Shown: in pieces, positions 9,057 through 16,966 of the stretch
Layout of the letters: each line of letters opens with the position of its first letter
How positions within the stretch are numbered: position 1 is the stretch's first letter
Source of the DNA: Akkermansia muciniphila
GTDB lineage: Bacteria > Verrucomicrobiota > Verrucomicrobiia > Verrucomicrobiales > Akkermansiaceae
NCBI RefSeq assembly: GCF_002884975.1
Contig: NZ_PJKB01000001.1
Span: 1,405,561 to 1,469,560, forward strand
Length of the DNA: 64,000 bases
Reading direction: 5' to 3'
Position numbers and translations under genes: made by a program
The notes under the pieces: model-generated
Seen by the model: only the letters and a program-made list of their open reading frames with translations
Told to the model about the DNA's origin: nothing
The model's database searches: none

Positions 9057-10730
9057 ATGCCCGACGACGATTCCCATTCCATGGACCAGATTTCCGCCCT
9101 CTTCCCCCAGCTGGAAAACATCCAGCTTGTCGGAACCAAAGGCCCCCAGCAGATTTTCACAGCTACCCTGAAATCCAACTTTGCGCCCGTCATGCTGCGG
9201 GTGGTCCCCACGGAAGAAGCCGGGGTCTTCGGCTGGGACCCGGAATTCCTCGTCCGCTCCCTCACCATCGTGGAACAGGCGCACCAGGGCCTTCTGCGCG
9301 TTTATGAAGTGGGGCAGGCAGGGCCGTTCACCTTCATCATTTCCGAGCATTCCCCCTATCCGCGCCTGGCGGACCTGGACCAGCTCCCCCAAATCCCCCC
9401 CCAGGCGGCGCTCAACCTGGTCCGGAACATGGCGGAAGGGCTGCTGACGCTGCACCGCAAGGGCATCTTTCACGGAGGCATCACGCCCAAGCTGATCTGC
9501 CTGAGGGCGGACGGCGGAGACGCCCTGCTGCTGCCCATCAACATTTATCCGGCCCAGCCCCCCGTGGACATGGGGGATTACGCTTCCCCGGAATGGGTCA
9601 CCGGGGCGGAGGCCTCCTTCACGCCGGGTATGGACATTTACGCCCTGGGGCTGACGCTCTATATCCTGCTGACCCGCAAAACGCCGATGGAAGCGGGCTT
9701 CGCCATGCCTTCCACCCTGATCAAGTGCAGTGACGCCGTGGATGCGGTGGTTTCCCGCGCCATCAATCCGGACACCCAGGAACGCTACCGGAACCTGGGG
9801 GATTTCATCACGGACCTGGACAAGGCGATTGCCAACCCCACGGGCAGGAGCGCCGCCGCCCTTCCGGTCACGGGCGCCTCCCCGGCGGTCCCGGCCCTGA
9901 ATACGCAGAAAGGGCAGTCCAATATTTACTACTACCTCATCCCGGCCCTGATCGTGGGCATTGTGCTGACTTACACCTGCATCCTGTACAAGAAGGATGT
10001 GGCCAGAATGCGCAATGACTACAACGAGCAGGTGCAGAAGGATAATAACGCGAAGGCGGACGCCGCGCGAAAGGCGAACCGTGAAGCGCGCCGCCACGCC
10101 CCGGCAGTTCCTGCGCCCGCCGCCCCGGCCCTTGCGGATAACGCCGCCCCAGCCCCGGTCCTTCCCGTGCCGGCTCCGGCCGCGCCTCCCGCTCCCGTAC
10201 CGGCAGCCCCCAGGCCTTCCGGTGAACCCGGCAAGGTTAACTGGAGCCTCCAGCCCGGCGTGAAGGTGCGCCAGAGCTCCAACCGCAACATGCTGGGCGC
10301 CTACGGTCCGGAAAAAGCCGTTGACGGCAATACCAGTTCCGAACTTGCGGATGTCTCCATCAGCGCCACCGGCGTGGTGGAGGGGAAAAACGCCTGGTTC
10401 GGCATCGACTTCGGCCAGGAGACCAACCGAACCGTGGAAAAAATAGTCATTTACACTCCCGCCAACCTGACCCTGCTGGGAACGATGGAGGAATTCAAGG
10501 TGCTGTTGTACGACAATGACAAGAACGTGCTGGCGGAAAAGACCTTCACCACCACCACCTCGGAAAAATCCACCAACGTCACCACCTGGAAGCTGGACGC
10601 TCCGGTCAAGGCGCGCGCCCTGCGCGTGGAATCCACCAATCCCGCCCGCCCGCTGGCGCTGACGGAGGTGGAGGCCTACGGCCCTGAAGAAGAGCCGGAC
10701 GCGCCCGCTACCGCCCCTGAGGAAGAATAA
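9057..10730 (+). CDS. Membrane pseudokinase with C-terminal discoidin (F5/8 type C-like) domain
   Basis: 557 residues. Residues ~15-265 follow the Hanks-type kinase plan: an N-lobe, a helix with LVRNMAEGLLTLHRKGIFHGG, then GDYASPEWVTG as the APE region and DIYALGLTLYILLT as helix F. Catalytic residues are missing: the HRD loop reads HGGITPK (residues 139-145), no DFG is seen before the APE-like motif, and the ATP-binding Lys position reads Arg in VMLRVV. It is therefore predicted to be a pseudokinase. One transmembrane helix (~residues 292-312) is followed by a charged segment, an Ala/Pro-rich linker and a ~150-residue beta domain (VDGNTSSELAD, WFGIDFG, ALTEVEAYG) resembling discoidin/galactose-binding folds. 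The start of the next gene overlaps its stop by one base. Confidence 0.8.
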   Translation: MPDDDSHSMDQISALFPQLENIQLVGTKGPQQIFTATLKSNFAPVMLRVVPTEEAGVFGWDPEFLVRSLTIVEQAHQGLLRVYEVGQAGPFTFIISEHSPYPRLADLDQLPQIPPQAALNLVRNMAEGLLTLHRKGIFHGGITPKLICLRADGGDALLLPINIYPAQPPVDMGDYASPEWVTGAEASFTPGMDIYALGLTLYILLTRKTPMEAGFAMPSTLIKCSDAVDAVVSRAINPDTQERYRNLGDFITDLDKAIANPTGRSAAALPVTGASPAVPALNTQKGQSNIYYYLIPALIVGIVLTYTCILYKKDVARMRNDYNEQVQKDNNAKADAARKANREARRHAPAVPAPAAPALADNAAPAPVLPVPAPAAPPAPVPAAPRPSGEPGKVNWSLQPGVKVRQSSNRNMLGAYGPEKAVDGNTSSELADVSISATGVVEGKNAWFGIDFGQETNRTVEKIVIYTPANLTLLGTMEEFKVLLYDNDKNVLAEKTFTTTTSEKSTNVTTWKLDAPVKARALRVESTNPARPLALTEVEAYGPEEEPDAPATAPEEE

Positions 10731-11491
10731 TGACTGAGGAACCGCCTCCAGCCGGGCTGCCGCCCCTGCGGAAGACCGGCGTTCTCCTTTTCCTCCTGTG
10801 CCTGTTTGCGCTGGCGCTGGCAGGAGGCACCCTGTACCTGGTTTTTCATGACCTTCCCCTGATTCAGCAGGCCATCGCGGAAACAGTGGCCCAGTCAGTG
10901 AAGGAGCTTCAGGAGGGAGGAAGCGCCGCCGCCTCCCTCACCCAGGTGAATGCAGGGTCCACAGCGCCCTTTACCATGGACGGCAGCCTGTTCTACCTGT
11001 GCACCGCCGGGCTGGTCGTTTGCTGGCTGATGCTGGTTTACCGCCTGGCGCAAAATGCGGAAACGGTGAAAAAGGGGGCCCTGCGCTGCACGCCCCTTCT
11101 CTGCGTCCTTTCCTTTTTCCTGCCCGTGGGCAATATATGGATGCCCCTTCAAGCCATGCTGGACATCAACAAGGCCCTCTCCTCCCCCGGCCCTTCACGC
11201 GGAAAGGGCTGGATATGGACGGCCTGGGCCGTTAGCGTGCCGGGGTCCCTGCTCATCTTCCTGTATACGCTGTGCCAGCCTCTGGCCGGCTTCTTCCAGA
11301 CCTTCCGCGCCTGGGCTGAAGAAGACCCGGGGAACGCATTTGCACTGGACCGGGAGCTGGAAGCCCTGATGAACGGCATGGTGCGGCCCGTCATCATGTA
11401 CAACGGCATGGCCTTTATTGCATGCCTGCTGGCTTCCGTGCTGATGATGCTCCACTTCCATTCCCTGCAAAGGCGGCTGGCAGTCCGCTGA
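10730..11491 (+). CDS. Multi-pass membrane protein, DUF4328-like
   Basis: 253 residues with about four to five hydrophobic segments: N-terminal LLFLLCLFALALAGG, FYLCTAGLVVCWLMLVYRL, a helix near residue 165 and a C-terminal one. The middle part (YRLAQNAETV, then FFLPVGNIWMPLQAMLDI) matches the pattern of DUF4328 proteins, whose function is unknown. Its ATG overlaps the last base of the pseudokinase stop codon (TAATG), so the two are translationally coupled and probably work in the same membrane complex (inference). Pfam membership is a pattern judgement and has not been searched. Confidence 0.7.
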   Translation: MTEEPPPAGLPPLRKTGVLLFLLCLFALALAGGTLYLVFHDLPLIQQAIAETVAQSVKELQEGGSAAASLTQVNAGSTAPFTMDGSLFYLCTAGLVVCWLMLVYRLAQNAETVKKGALRCTPLLCVLSFFLPVGNIWMPLQAMLDINKALSSPGPSRGKGWIWTAWAVSVPGSLLIFLYTLCQPLAGFFQTFRAWAEEDPGNAFALDRELEALMNGMVRPVIMYNGMAFIACLLASVLMMLHFHSLQRRLAVR

Positions 11492-11682
11492 CCTTTCCGC
11501 CGGGGCAATATGCCTTTACCGCAGACATCCGCCGGAAGCACGGACAGGTTTGGCTTATCTTCTCTTCCCTCCCCCTTATCCGGCTATCCGCAATTCTCCG
11601 GAAAAGCCTGTTGAGGCAGGGAGCGGAGAGCCTTTCCCATCAGTTCCTTTCCCCCATCCGGGAATACCTCCTTCCGGGCATG

Positions 11683-11714
11683 AAAAACCCGGCCGCGCCT
11701 CACGGCGGGCCGGG
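11683..11714 (-). terminator. Intrinsic terminator of rplS
   Basis: Read on the minus strand, a strong GC hairpin (arms 11688-11694 and 11708-11714, extended imperfectly towards the loop) is followed by five T residues (11687-11683). It lies 26 bp beyond the rplS stop codon, in the convergent gap with the membrane-protein gene. Confidence 0.8.
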
Positions 11715-11739
11715 CCAGCAAAAATAGCAATTCCTCCGG

Positions 11740-12087
11740 TTAGCGCTTGGCGGCTTTCACCGTCATGGCGTCCTTGCCGATGCGGCCACGGAGATAATGA
11801 AGCTTGGCGCGGCGGACTTTGCCGCGGTTCACGACTTCAATCTTGGCGATGCGGGGGGTGTGCAGGGGGAACACGCGTTCCACGCCTTCACCGTAGGAAA
11901 TCTTGCGCACCGTAAAAGCTTCATTGACGCCGGAACCGCGCTTGGCGATCACGATGCCCTGGAAAATCTGAATACGTTCCTTGCCGCCTTCAATAACACG
12001 AGTGTGAACCTTGATGGTATCACCTACGTTAAATGCGGTCACATCCGCCTTGAGTTGCTCCTGCTCGATTTTGTTGATAATGTTCAT
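11740..12087 (-). CDS. rplS: Ribosomal protein L19
   Basis: 115-residue basic protein of the large subunit at the 30S-50S interface. [26 protein letters not shown] and the C-terminal [15 protein letters not shown] are diagnostic of bL19. In many bacteria rplS ends the rpsP-rimM-trmD-rplS operon; here the flanking genes are unrelated, so it appears to be transcribed alone, with its own terminator immediately downstream. The 110 bp upstream, before the TIGR03790 gene on the same strand, is AT-rich and would hold the promoter, although I cannot pick -35/-10 boxes confidently. Confidence 0.97.
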   Translation of the reverse strand: MNIINKIEQEQLKADVTAFNVGDTIKVHTRVIEGGKERIQIFQGIVIAKRGSGVNEAFTVRKISYGEGVERVFPLHTPRIAKIEVVNRGKVRRAKLHYLRGRIGKDAMTVKAAKR

Positions 12088-12197
12088 CTTGTGTTATCTA
12101 TTGCTGGTGAATATCAGTAAAAGGAAAACTTACGGGACGCAGAATATGGGCCATAATCCCCTAAAAGGCAATCCAAATTTGCCGTACGGCCTCAATT

Positions 12198-13736
12198 TTA
12201 TTTTTTTACCGGGGCGGGAGGCGGGGCTATCCTGCCGCGCCATTCCTCCAGCGCCGGAAGAAAGGCGGAGGAAGACATGAGCGCATGAACGCTGTCCATG
12301 CGCATCAGGCACGCCTTTTCTCCGCCCTGGGCGCGCTCCACCAGCAGGGACTCCAGCAGAAGGCGGGCACGGGTGCGGGCGTCCGGCGCGCCGTCCAGCG
12401 CGGAGAAAACCAGCTTTCCGGCCTGCACCGGATCCTTCCGGTACAGGTATTCCAGGGCCAGCGCTTCATAGAGGCAGGAGGAAGGGGCCTTCCGGGCGGT
12501 CTCCAGCAGCCGGGCGGAGCGCTCCCGCCAGCGGTCCCCGAACTGCACCCGGGAAGCCCACCAGCCCTGGAAGTAGCGGTCTTCTTCCGCGGGCTTCACG
12601 TCCATGCCCTTCATGCGGGCATACGGGCGGTACAGGGGGTCACCGAACACCACCCCCTGCCAGGACAGCACGGGCATGCTCATCCAGGAGGCCTCCGCCA
12701 CGGAATAGCCGTCCAGCAGCCGGTCCACAAAAATGTCAAAGCGGTGGCACGCGCCCAGGAACGGCTCATACACGTTCCCCACCGTCACGTCCGCCCCCTT
12801 TTCCAGCAGGGCGGAACTCCACCCCGTGCCGGGAACCTTGAAATCCGAAGCGCTGAAGGAATGCAGGTGCATGGCCACCGCTCCGGGCCGGAAGCGGAAG
12901 GAGGGGTCCGTGAACGGACCGTTCGCGGTACCCGTGTACCACCCGCAGTAGAGCGCCGTGTCCCGGCTCAGCGGGAACTTTTCCGGAAGAGTCTGGGGCC
13001 AGTCGTCCAGGTAGGCGGGTATGCCAGCCTCCCGCACGCTCCGGAACACGGCGTCCAGCCACGCATCCCCCTGGGCGTAGGGGCCGCCGCGGTCCACCAC
13101 GGCCCACCCCCACAAGCCGTTTTTCTCCACCTCCGCGGGTTCCTTCACCAGCCGCATGCAGGTCTCCGCCGTCAGGCCGTCCAGGCGGCACACCAGGAAC
13201 GTGGGGAGGCCGGCGCCCACAAAATCCTCCCTGGAATCATAATAGGGATTCGGAAGCCAGGACTTTTTTTCATATCCGTCCATGGCCAGCAGCGCCAGTT
13301 CCGAATCCACGGCGGCGCGGTCCGTCTGCATCTGGTTGACGTCCTTCCCGGGAGGGGGCACGGGATTTTCATGCCGTATCTTCATCGGCAGGTCCGCCAT
13401 CAGCACCAGCGCGAAAATCTTCCGGTCCATCATGGGGGCGGAGGCAATGCCGGAGGGCACCCACCAGCGCTGTTCCCGTGCCGTACGCAGGAGGGGGGTG
13501 CGGATGAGGTCTTCATACTCCTTCCGGGAAATCTCATTGGCCGCGGGACAATCCAGGGAAATGAGGTTCCTTTCCGGCACGCCGCGCACCCGCGCATACT
13601 CCGCGGCCATGCGCCGGCTCAGCTCCGATTTCCCGTTGTAAACCACGGCCACATGCGCGGGCTGGAGTTCATAGGCCCAGACGGCGGAAAACCACGCCGC
13701 CAGGAAGAACAATACGGCTAATCCCCTCTTCAGCAT
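12198..13736 (-). CDS. Secreted TIGR03790 family protein
   Basis: 512 residues with a clear signal peptide (LAVLFFLAAWFSAVWA, cleavage before YELQP). AHVAVVYNGKSELSRRMAAEY, ARVRGVPERNLISLDCP and the middle FLVCRLDGLTAETCMRLV match the TIGR03790 family, found mainly in Planctomycetes, Verrucomicrobiota and Acidobacteria, with no assigned function. The C-terminal ~100 residues look helical and repeat-like. It stands alone: 110 bp separate it from rplS, and the upstream region is divergent from the propionate block. Confidence 0.78.
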   Translation of the reverse strand: MLKRGLAVLFFLAAWFSAVWAYELQPAHVAVVYNGKSELSRRMAAEYARVRGVPERNLISLDCPAANEISRKEYEDLIRTPLLRTAREQRWWVPSGIASAPMMDRKIFALVLMADLPMKIRHENPVPPPGKDVNQMQTDRAAVDSELALLAMDGYEKKSWLPNPYYDSREDFVGAGLPTFLVCRLDGLTAETCMRLVKEPAEVEKNGLWGWAVVDRGGPYAQGDAWLDAVFRSVREAGIPAYLDDWPQTLPEKFPLSRDTALYCGWYTGTANGPFTDPSFRFRPGAVAMHLHSFSASDFKVPGTGWSSALLEKGADVTVGNVYEPFLGACHRFDIFVDRLLDGYSVAEASWMSMPVLSWQGVVFGDPLYRPYARMKGMDVKPAEEDRYFQGWWASRVQFGDRWRERSARLLETARKAPSSCLYEALALEYLYRKDPVQAGKLVFSALDGAPDARTRARLLLESLLVERAQGGEKACLMRMDSVHALMSSSAFLPALEEWRGRIAPPPAPVKK

Positions 13737-13903
13737 ACCCCCCTACCATACCTGATTCCGCGGGGCAATCAAGCAGGCGAACCGGAGCATCCGTGATTTC
13801 GCCATTTTTCCGCTTTTCGCTTCACTTCTAAAAAAAAATCGCTTTAATGGCTCCTGATGTATTGCAGGCTTTCACCTGCATTCCCTACAACCATCATACG
13901 CAT

Positions 13904-14326
13904 ATGATTCAACAAATTGACCATATCGGCATCGCCGTCAAGAGCCTTGACGCCACCGTTCCCTATTACCGTGATGCGCTCGGATTCGGAGAGCCCCACA
14001 TTGAGGAAGTGCCCACGCAAAAGGTGCGTGTCGCCATGTTTGACGTTGCCGGAGTTCACATTGAACTGCTTGAACCCACCTCTCCGGAAAGCGCCATTGC
14101 CAAGGCCATTGAGAAAAAAGGGGAGGGCATCCACCACATCGCTTTCAAGACCAACGACATTGCCGACAACATTTCCAAGGCCAAGGACGCAGGCCTCACC
14201 GTGCTGAACGACCCGCCCGTCCCCGGCGCGCACAACACGCAGGTCACCTTCCTGCATCCCAAGTGCACCTTCGGCGTTCTGACCGAATTCTGCGAGCACC
14301 CCGGCTCCTGCGGATGCGGCAAGTAA
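13904..14326 (+). CDS. mce: Methylmalonyl-CoA epimerase
   Basis: 140 residues, vicinal-oxygen-chelate (glyoxalase) fold. IDHIGIAVKSLD, VHIELLEPTSPES, IHHIAFKTNDI and the C-terminal HPKCTFGVLTEFCE supply the metal-binding His/Glu set of the family. It interconverts (R)- and (S)-methylmalonyl-CoA, which the downstream decarboxylase needs. ATG 13904 is chosen because the conserved domain starts three residues later; an in-frame ATG at 13847 would add 19 residues unrelated to the family. The 5' leader holds a small hairpin at 13864-13880. First gene of the propionate block. The mutase is not in the window. Confidence 0.92.
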   Translation: MIQQIDHIGIAVKSLDATVPYYRDALGFGEPHIEEVPTQKVRVAMFDVAGVHIELLEPTSPESAIAKAIEKKGEGIHHIAFKTNDIADNISKAKDAGLTVLNDPPVPGAHNTQVTFLHPKCTFGVLTEFCEHPGSCGCGK

Positions 14327-14359
14327 GCATTTTCCGAATTCACCATACCACTATACCAA

Positions 14360-15925
14360 ATGGCTATTGATCCCAAATTGATTGACGATCTGAACAGCCG
14401 CCGCAAGAAGGTCATCCTCAGCGGCGGTCAGGAAAAGATCGACAAAAGACATGAAAAGGGCGAGATGACTGCCCGTGACCGCATGGGGTACCTCTTTGAA
14501 GAAGGCACCTTCTCGGAAATCGGCATGCACGTGCGCCACAACTGCCACAACTTCGGCATGGGCAAGAAGGAAATCCCCGGCGACGGCGTCGTTTCCGGCT
14601 TCGGCCTGGTAAACGGCCGTCCGGTCGCCTGCGCGGCTTCCGACTTCCTGGCCCAGGGCGGTTCCCTCGGCTACATGCACGCCATGAAGATCGCGGACGC
14701 CCAGAAGTACGCCCTGAAGGCCGGCATCCCGATGGTGACGGTGAACGATTCCGGCGGCGCGCGCCTCCAGGAAGGCGTGGCGGCCCTGTCCGGCTATGCC
14801 CAGGTGTTCTACAACAACGTGCTGGCTTCCGGCGTGGTTCCGCAGATCTCCATGATCCTGGGCCCGTGCGCAGGCGGCGCGGCGTATTCCCCCGCCCTGA
14901 CGGACTTCATCATCATGCGCAATTCCGGCAACGCCGGCATGTACATCACCGGTCCCAAGGTGATTGAGCAGGTCACGTATGAAAAGTGCACGATGGATGA
15001 CATCGGCTCCGCGGCCATCCACGCCTCCGTGTCCGGCAACGTCCACTTTGTGGCGGACAGCGACGCGCATGCCATGGACATCCTGAAGAAGCTCCTTTCC
15101 TTCCTCCCCGCCAACAACGCGGAAGAACCGCCCCACAAGCTGGACACCCCGCTTGACCTGAGCGCGGACGAAGGCATGAGCGACCTGATCCCCGCAGACA
15201 ACCGCACCCCCCTGGACGTGCAGCCCATCATCAGCCGCTTGGTGGATGACGGGGACTTCCTGGAAGTGCACAAGGACTTCGCCAAAAACGTCGTCGTCGG
15301 CTTCGGCCGCGTCTGCGGCGTGGTGGTCGGCATCATCGCCAACCAGCCCAACGTGAAGGCCGGCTGCCTGGACATTGACTCCTCCGACAAGGCCGCCCGC
15401 TTCATCCGCTTCTGCAACGCCTTCAACATTCCGTTGGTGAACCTGGTGGACGTGCCCGGCTTCCTGCCCGGCAAGAACCAGGAACGCGGCGGCATCATCC
15501 GCCACGGGGCCAAGCTCATCTTCGCCTATTCCCAGGCCACGGTGCCCAAGGTCACCCTGATCATGCGCAAGGCCTACGGCGGCGCCTACATCGCCATGTG
15601 CTGCAAGGACCTGGGCGCTGACGCCGTCTTTGCCTGGCCCGGCGCGGAAATCGCCGTGATGGGCGCGGAAGGCGCCGTTCCGGTGCTTTACGGCCGCGAG
15701 CTGAAAGCCGTGGAAGACCCCGCGGAAAAGGCCAAGCGCCAGGGAGAGCTTCTGGAAGAATACCGGGACGCCTTCTACAACCCGTACGTGGCGGCCGGCA
15801 TGGGCCAGATCACGGAAGTCATCAATCCGGAAGAAACCCGCGCCAAAATCGCCTTTGCCCTGCGCACCCTGATGAACAAGAAGGAAGTGCGCCCGGCCAA
15901 GAAGCACGGCAACATTCCGCTCTAA
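14360..15925 (+). CDS. mmdA: Methylmalonyl-CoA decarboxylase alpha subunit (carboxyltransferase)
   Basis: 521 residues, the size of MmdA/PccB-type carboxyltransferases. Two crotonase-like halves: N-terminal TARDRMGYLFEEGTFSEIG, the oxyanion region GGARLQEGVAALSGYAQ and GPCAGGAAYSPA; C-terminal DVPGFLPGKNQERGGIIRHGAK and MRKAYGGAYIAMC. It transfers the carboxyl group from methylmalonyl-CoA to biotin. The presence of OadG-like and OadB-like membrane genes just downstream indicates the Na+-pumping decarboxylase rather than a biosynthetic carboxylase. It starts 33 bp after mce; no Shine-Dalgarno precedes the start, only an A/C/T-rich leader. Confidence 0.93.
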   Translation: MAIDPKLIDDLNSRRKKVILSGGQEKIDKRHEKGEMTARDRMGYLFEEGTFSEIGMHVRHNCHNFGMGKKEIPGDGVVSGFGLVNGRPVACAASDFLAQGGSLGYMHAMKIADAQKYALKAGIPMVTVNDSGGARLQEGVAALSGYAQVFYNNVLASGVVPQISMILGPCAGGAAYSPALTDFIIMRNSGNAGMYITGPKVIEQVTYEKCTMDDIGSAAIHASVSGNVHFVADSDAHAMDILKKLLSFLPANNAEEPPHKLDTPLDLSADEGMSDLIPADNRTPLDVQPIISRLVDDGDFLEVHKDFAKNVVVGFGRVCGVVVGIIANQPNVKAGCLDIDSSDKAARFIRFCNAFNIPLVNLVDVPGFLPGKNQERGGIIRHGAKLIFAYSQATVPKVTLIMRKAYGGAYIAMCCKDLGADAVFAWPGAEIAVMGAEGAVPVLYGRELKAVEDPAEKAKRQGELLEEYRDAFYNPYVAAGMGQITEVINPEETRAKIAFALRTLMNKKEVRPAKKHGNIPL

Positions 15926-15946
15926 CATCCACCTTAACGGATTCAT

Positions 15947-16405
15947 ATGTTACTCACAGCACTAGCCTTTGCACAGGGCATGGCCAACATCATGGACAAT
16001 CTGGACTACCAGATCGTCGGCATCCTGGTGGTCATGATGTGCCTGGGTGGCCTGGCCGTCATTCTGACCATCAGCGGCTCCGTTGCCGCCTCCATCCAGA
16101 ACAAGGCCAAAGCCAGGGCCGCAGCGGCTTCCGCTGCTCCCTCCGGCATGCCTGCCGCCGCTCCCGCGGCAGCGGGCAAGCCGGGGATGACTCCGGAAAT
16201 GCTCGCCATCCTCTCCGCAGCCGTGGACTCCGCCATGACGGAGCTCACGCCGGAAATGGTGGCAGTCATCTCCGCAGCCGTGGACGCAGGCCTGGACGGC
16301 ATGAGCCACCGCATCGTGGAAATCAAGCAATCTCCGGGCTCCGGCTATGCGGCCGCAGGCAGGGCGGAAATCTTCGCCTCCCACCGCATCCGGCCATCCC
16401 ATTGA
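15947..16405 (+). CDS. Decarboxylase delta/gamma subunit (OadG-like)
   Basis: 152 residues with one N-terminal membrane helix (YQIVGILVVMMCLGGLAVIL), an Ala/Pro/Lys-rich linker and a C-terminal module with HRIVEIKQ and a closing AEIFASHRIRPSH, as in OadG/MmdD small subunits that hold the alpha subunit to the membrane beta subunit. The stretch LTPEMVAVISAAVDAGL is preceded 17 residues earlier by a near copy, MTPEMLAILSAAVDSAM, an internal duplication. Located between the alpha subunit and biotin-carrier genes as expected for the complex. Confidence 0.85.
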   Translation: MLLTALAFAQGMANIMDNLDYQIVGILVVMMCLGGLAVILTISGSVAASIQNKAKARAAAASAAPSGMPAAAPAAAGKPGMTPEMLAILSAAVDSAMTELTPEMVAVISAAVDAGLDGMSHRIVEIKQSPGSGYAAAGRAEIFASHRIRPSH

Positions 16406-16481
16406 ACCACTCCATTACTCACCCCTACCCCCGCCCCTCCGGCGGGAACCATTAACTTAACATTCCATACCATACATTATT

Positions 16482-16883
16482 ATGAAGAAACTTCGCATCA
16501 CCGTTGACGGCAAGGTATTTGACGTATCCGTAGAACTCCTGGACCAAGTCTCCTCCACCACCTCGGCTCCGGCCCCCGTTGCAGCCCCGGCTCCCGCACC
16601 CGTAGCCTCCGCCCCTGTCGCGGCGCCCGCTCCGGCTCCCGCACCCGCCGCCGCTCCGGCCGCCGCAGGCGCAGGCGACGTTCCCAGCCCGCTTGCCGGC
16701 AAGGTTGTTTCCCTGGACGTTGCCCCCGGCACCGCCGTGAAGGCCGGTGACCAGATCCTGACGCTGGAAGCCATGAAGATGAATACCATCATTTACGCTC
16801 CCTCCGCCGGCACACTCACCGCTTTCTGCGTAGGCGCAGGCGACACGGTTCAGGAAGGACAGGCTCTGGCCAAGATTGGTTAA
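16482..16883 (+). CDS. mmdC: Biotin carboxyl carrier protein of the decarboxylase
   Basis: 133 residues: a short N-terminal segment (KLRITVDGKVFDVSVELLD), an Ala/Pro linker of about 45 residues and a C-terminal biotinyl domain. The biotin lysine lies in EAMKMN, the canonical motif, preceded by VPSPLAGKVVSL and followed by QEGQALAKIG. It shuttles CO2 between the alpha subunit and the membrane beta subunit. The biotin ligase that would modify it is encoded 1.75 kb downstream in the same block. Confidence 0.92.
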   Translation: MKKLRITVDGKVFDVSVELLDQVSSTTSAPAPVAAPAPAPVASAPVAAPAPAPAPAAAPAAAGAGDVPSPLAGKVVSLDVAPGTAVKAGDQILTLEAMKMNTIIYAPSAGTLTAFCVGAGDTVQEGQALAKIG

Positions 16884-16966
16884 TCCCGGCGGCAGCCGCC
16901 CGGAACCCCTAACACAGGTGTCCGGACTCCGACTCAGACTAAAAACCGCTACAAGAATTATTCCAT

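Noticed and set aside
12285..13721. Plus-strand open frame of 478 codons opposite the TIGR03790 gene
   Set aside because: Composition typical of antisense frames, whereas the minus strand has a signal peptide and family motifs.
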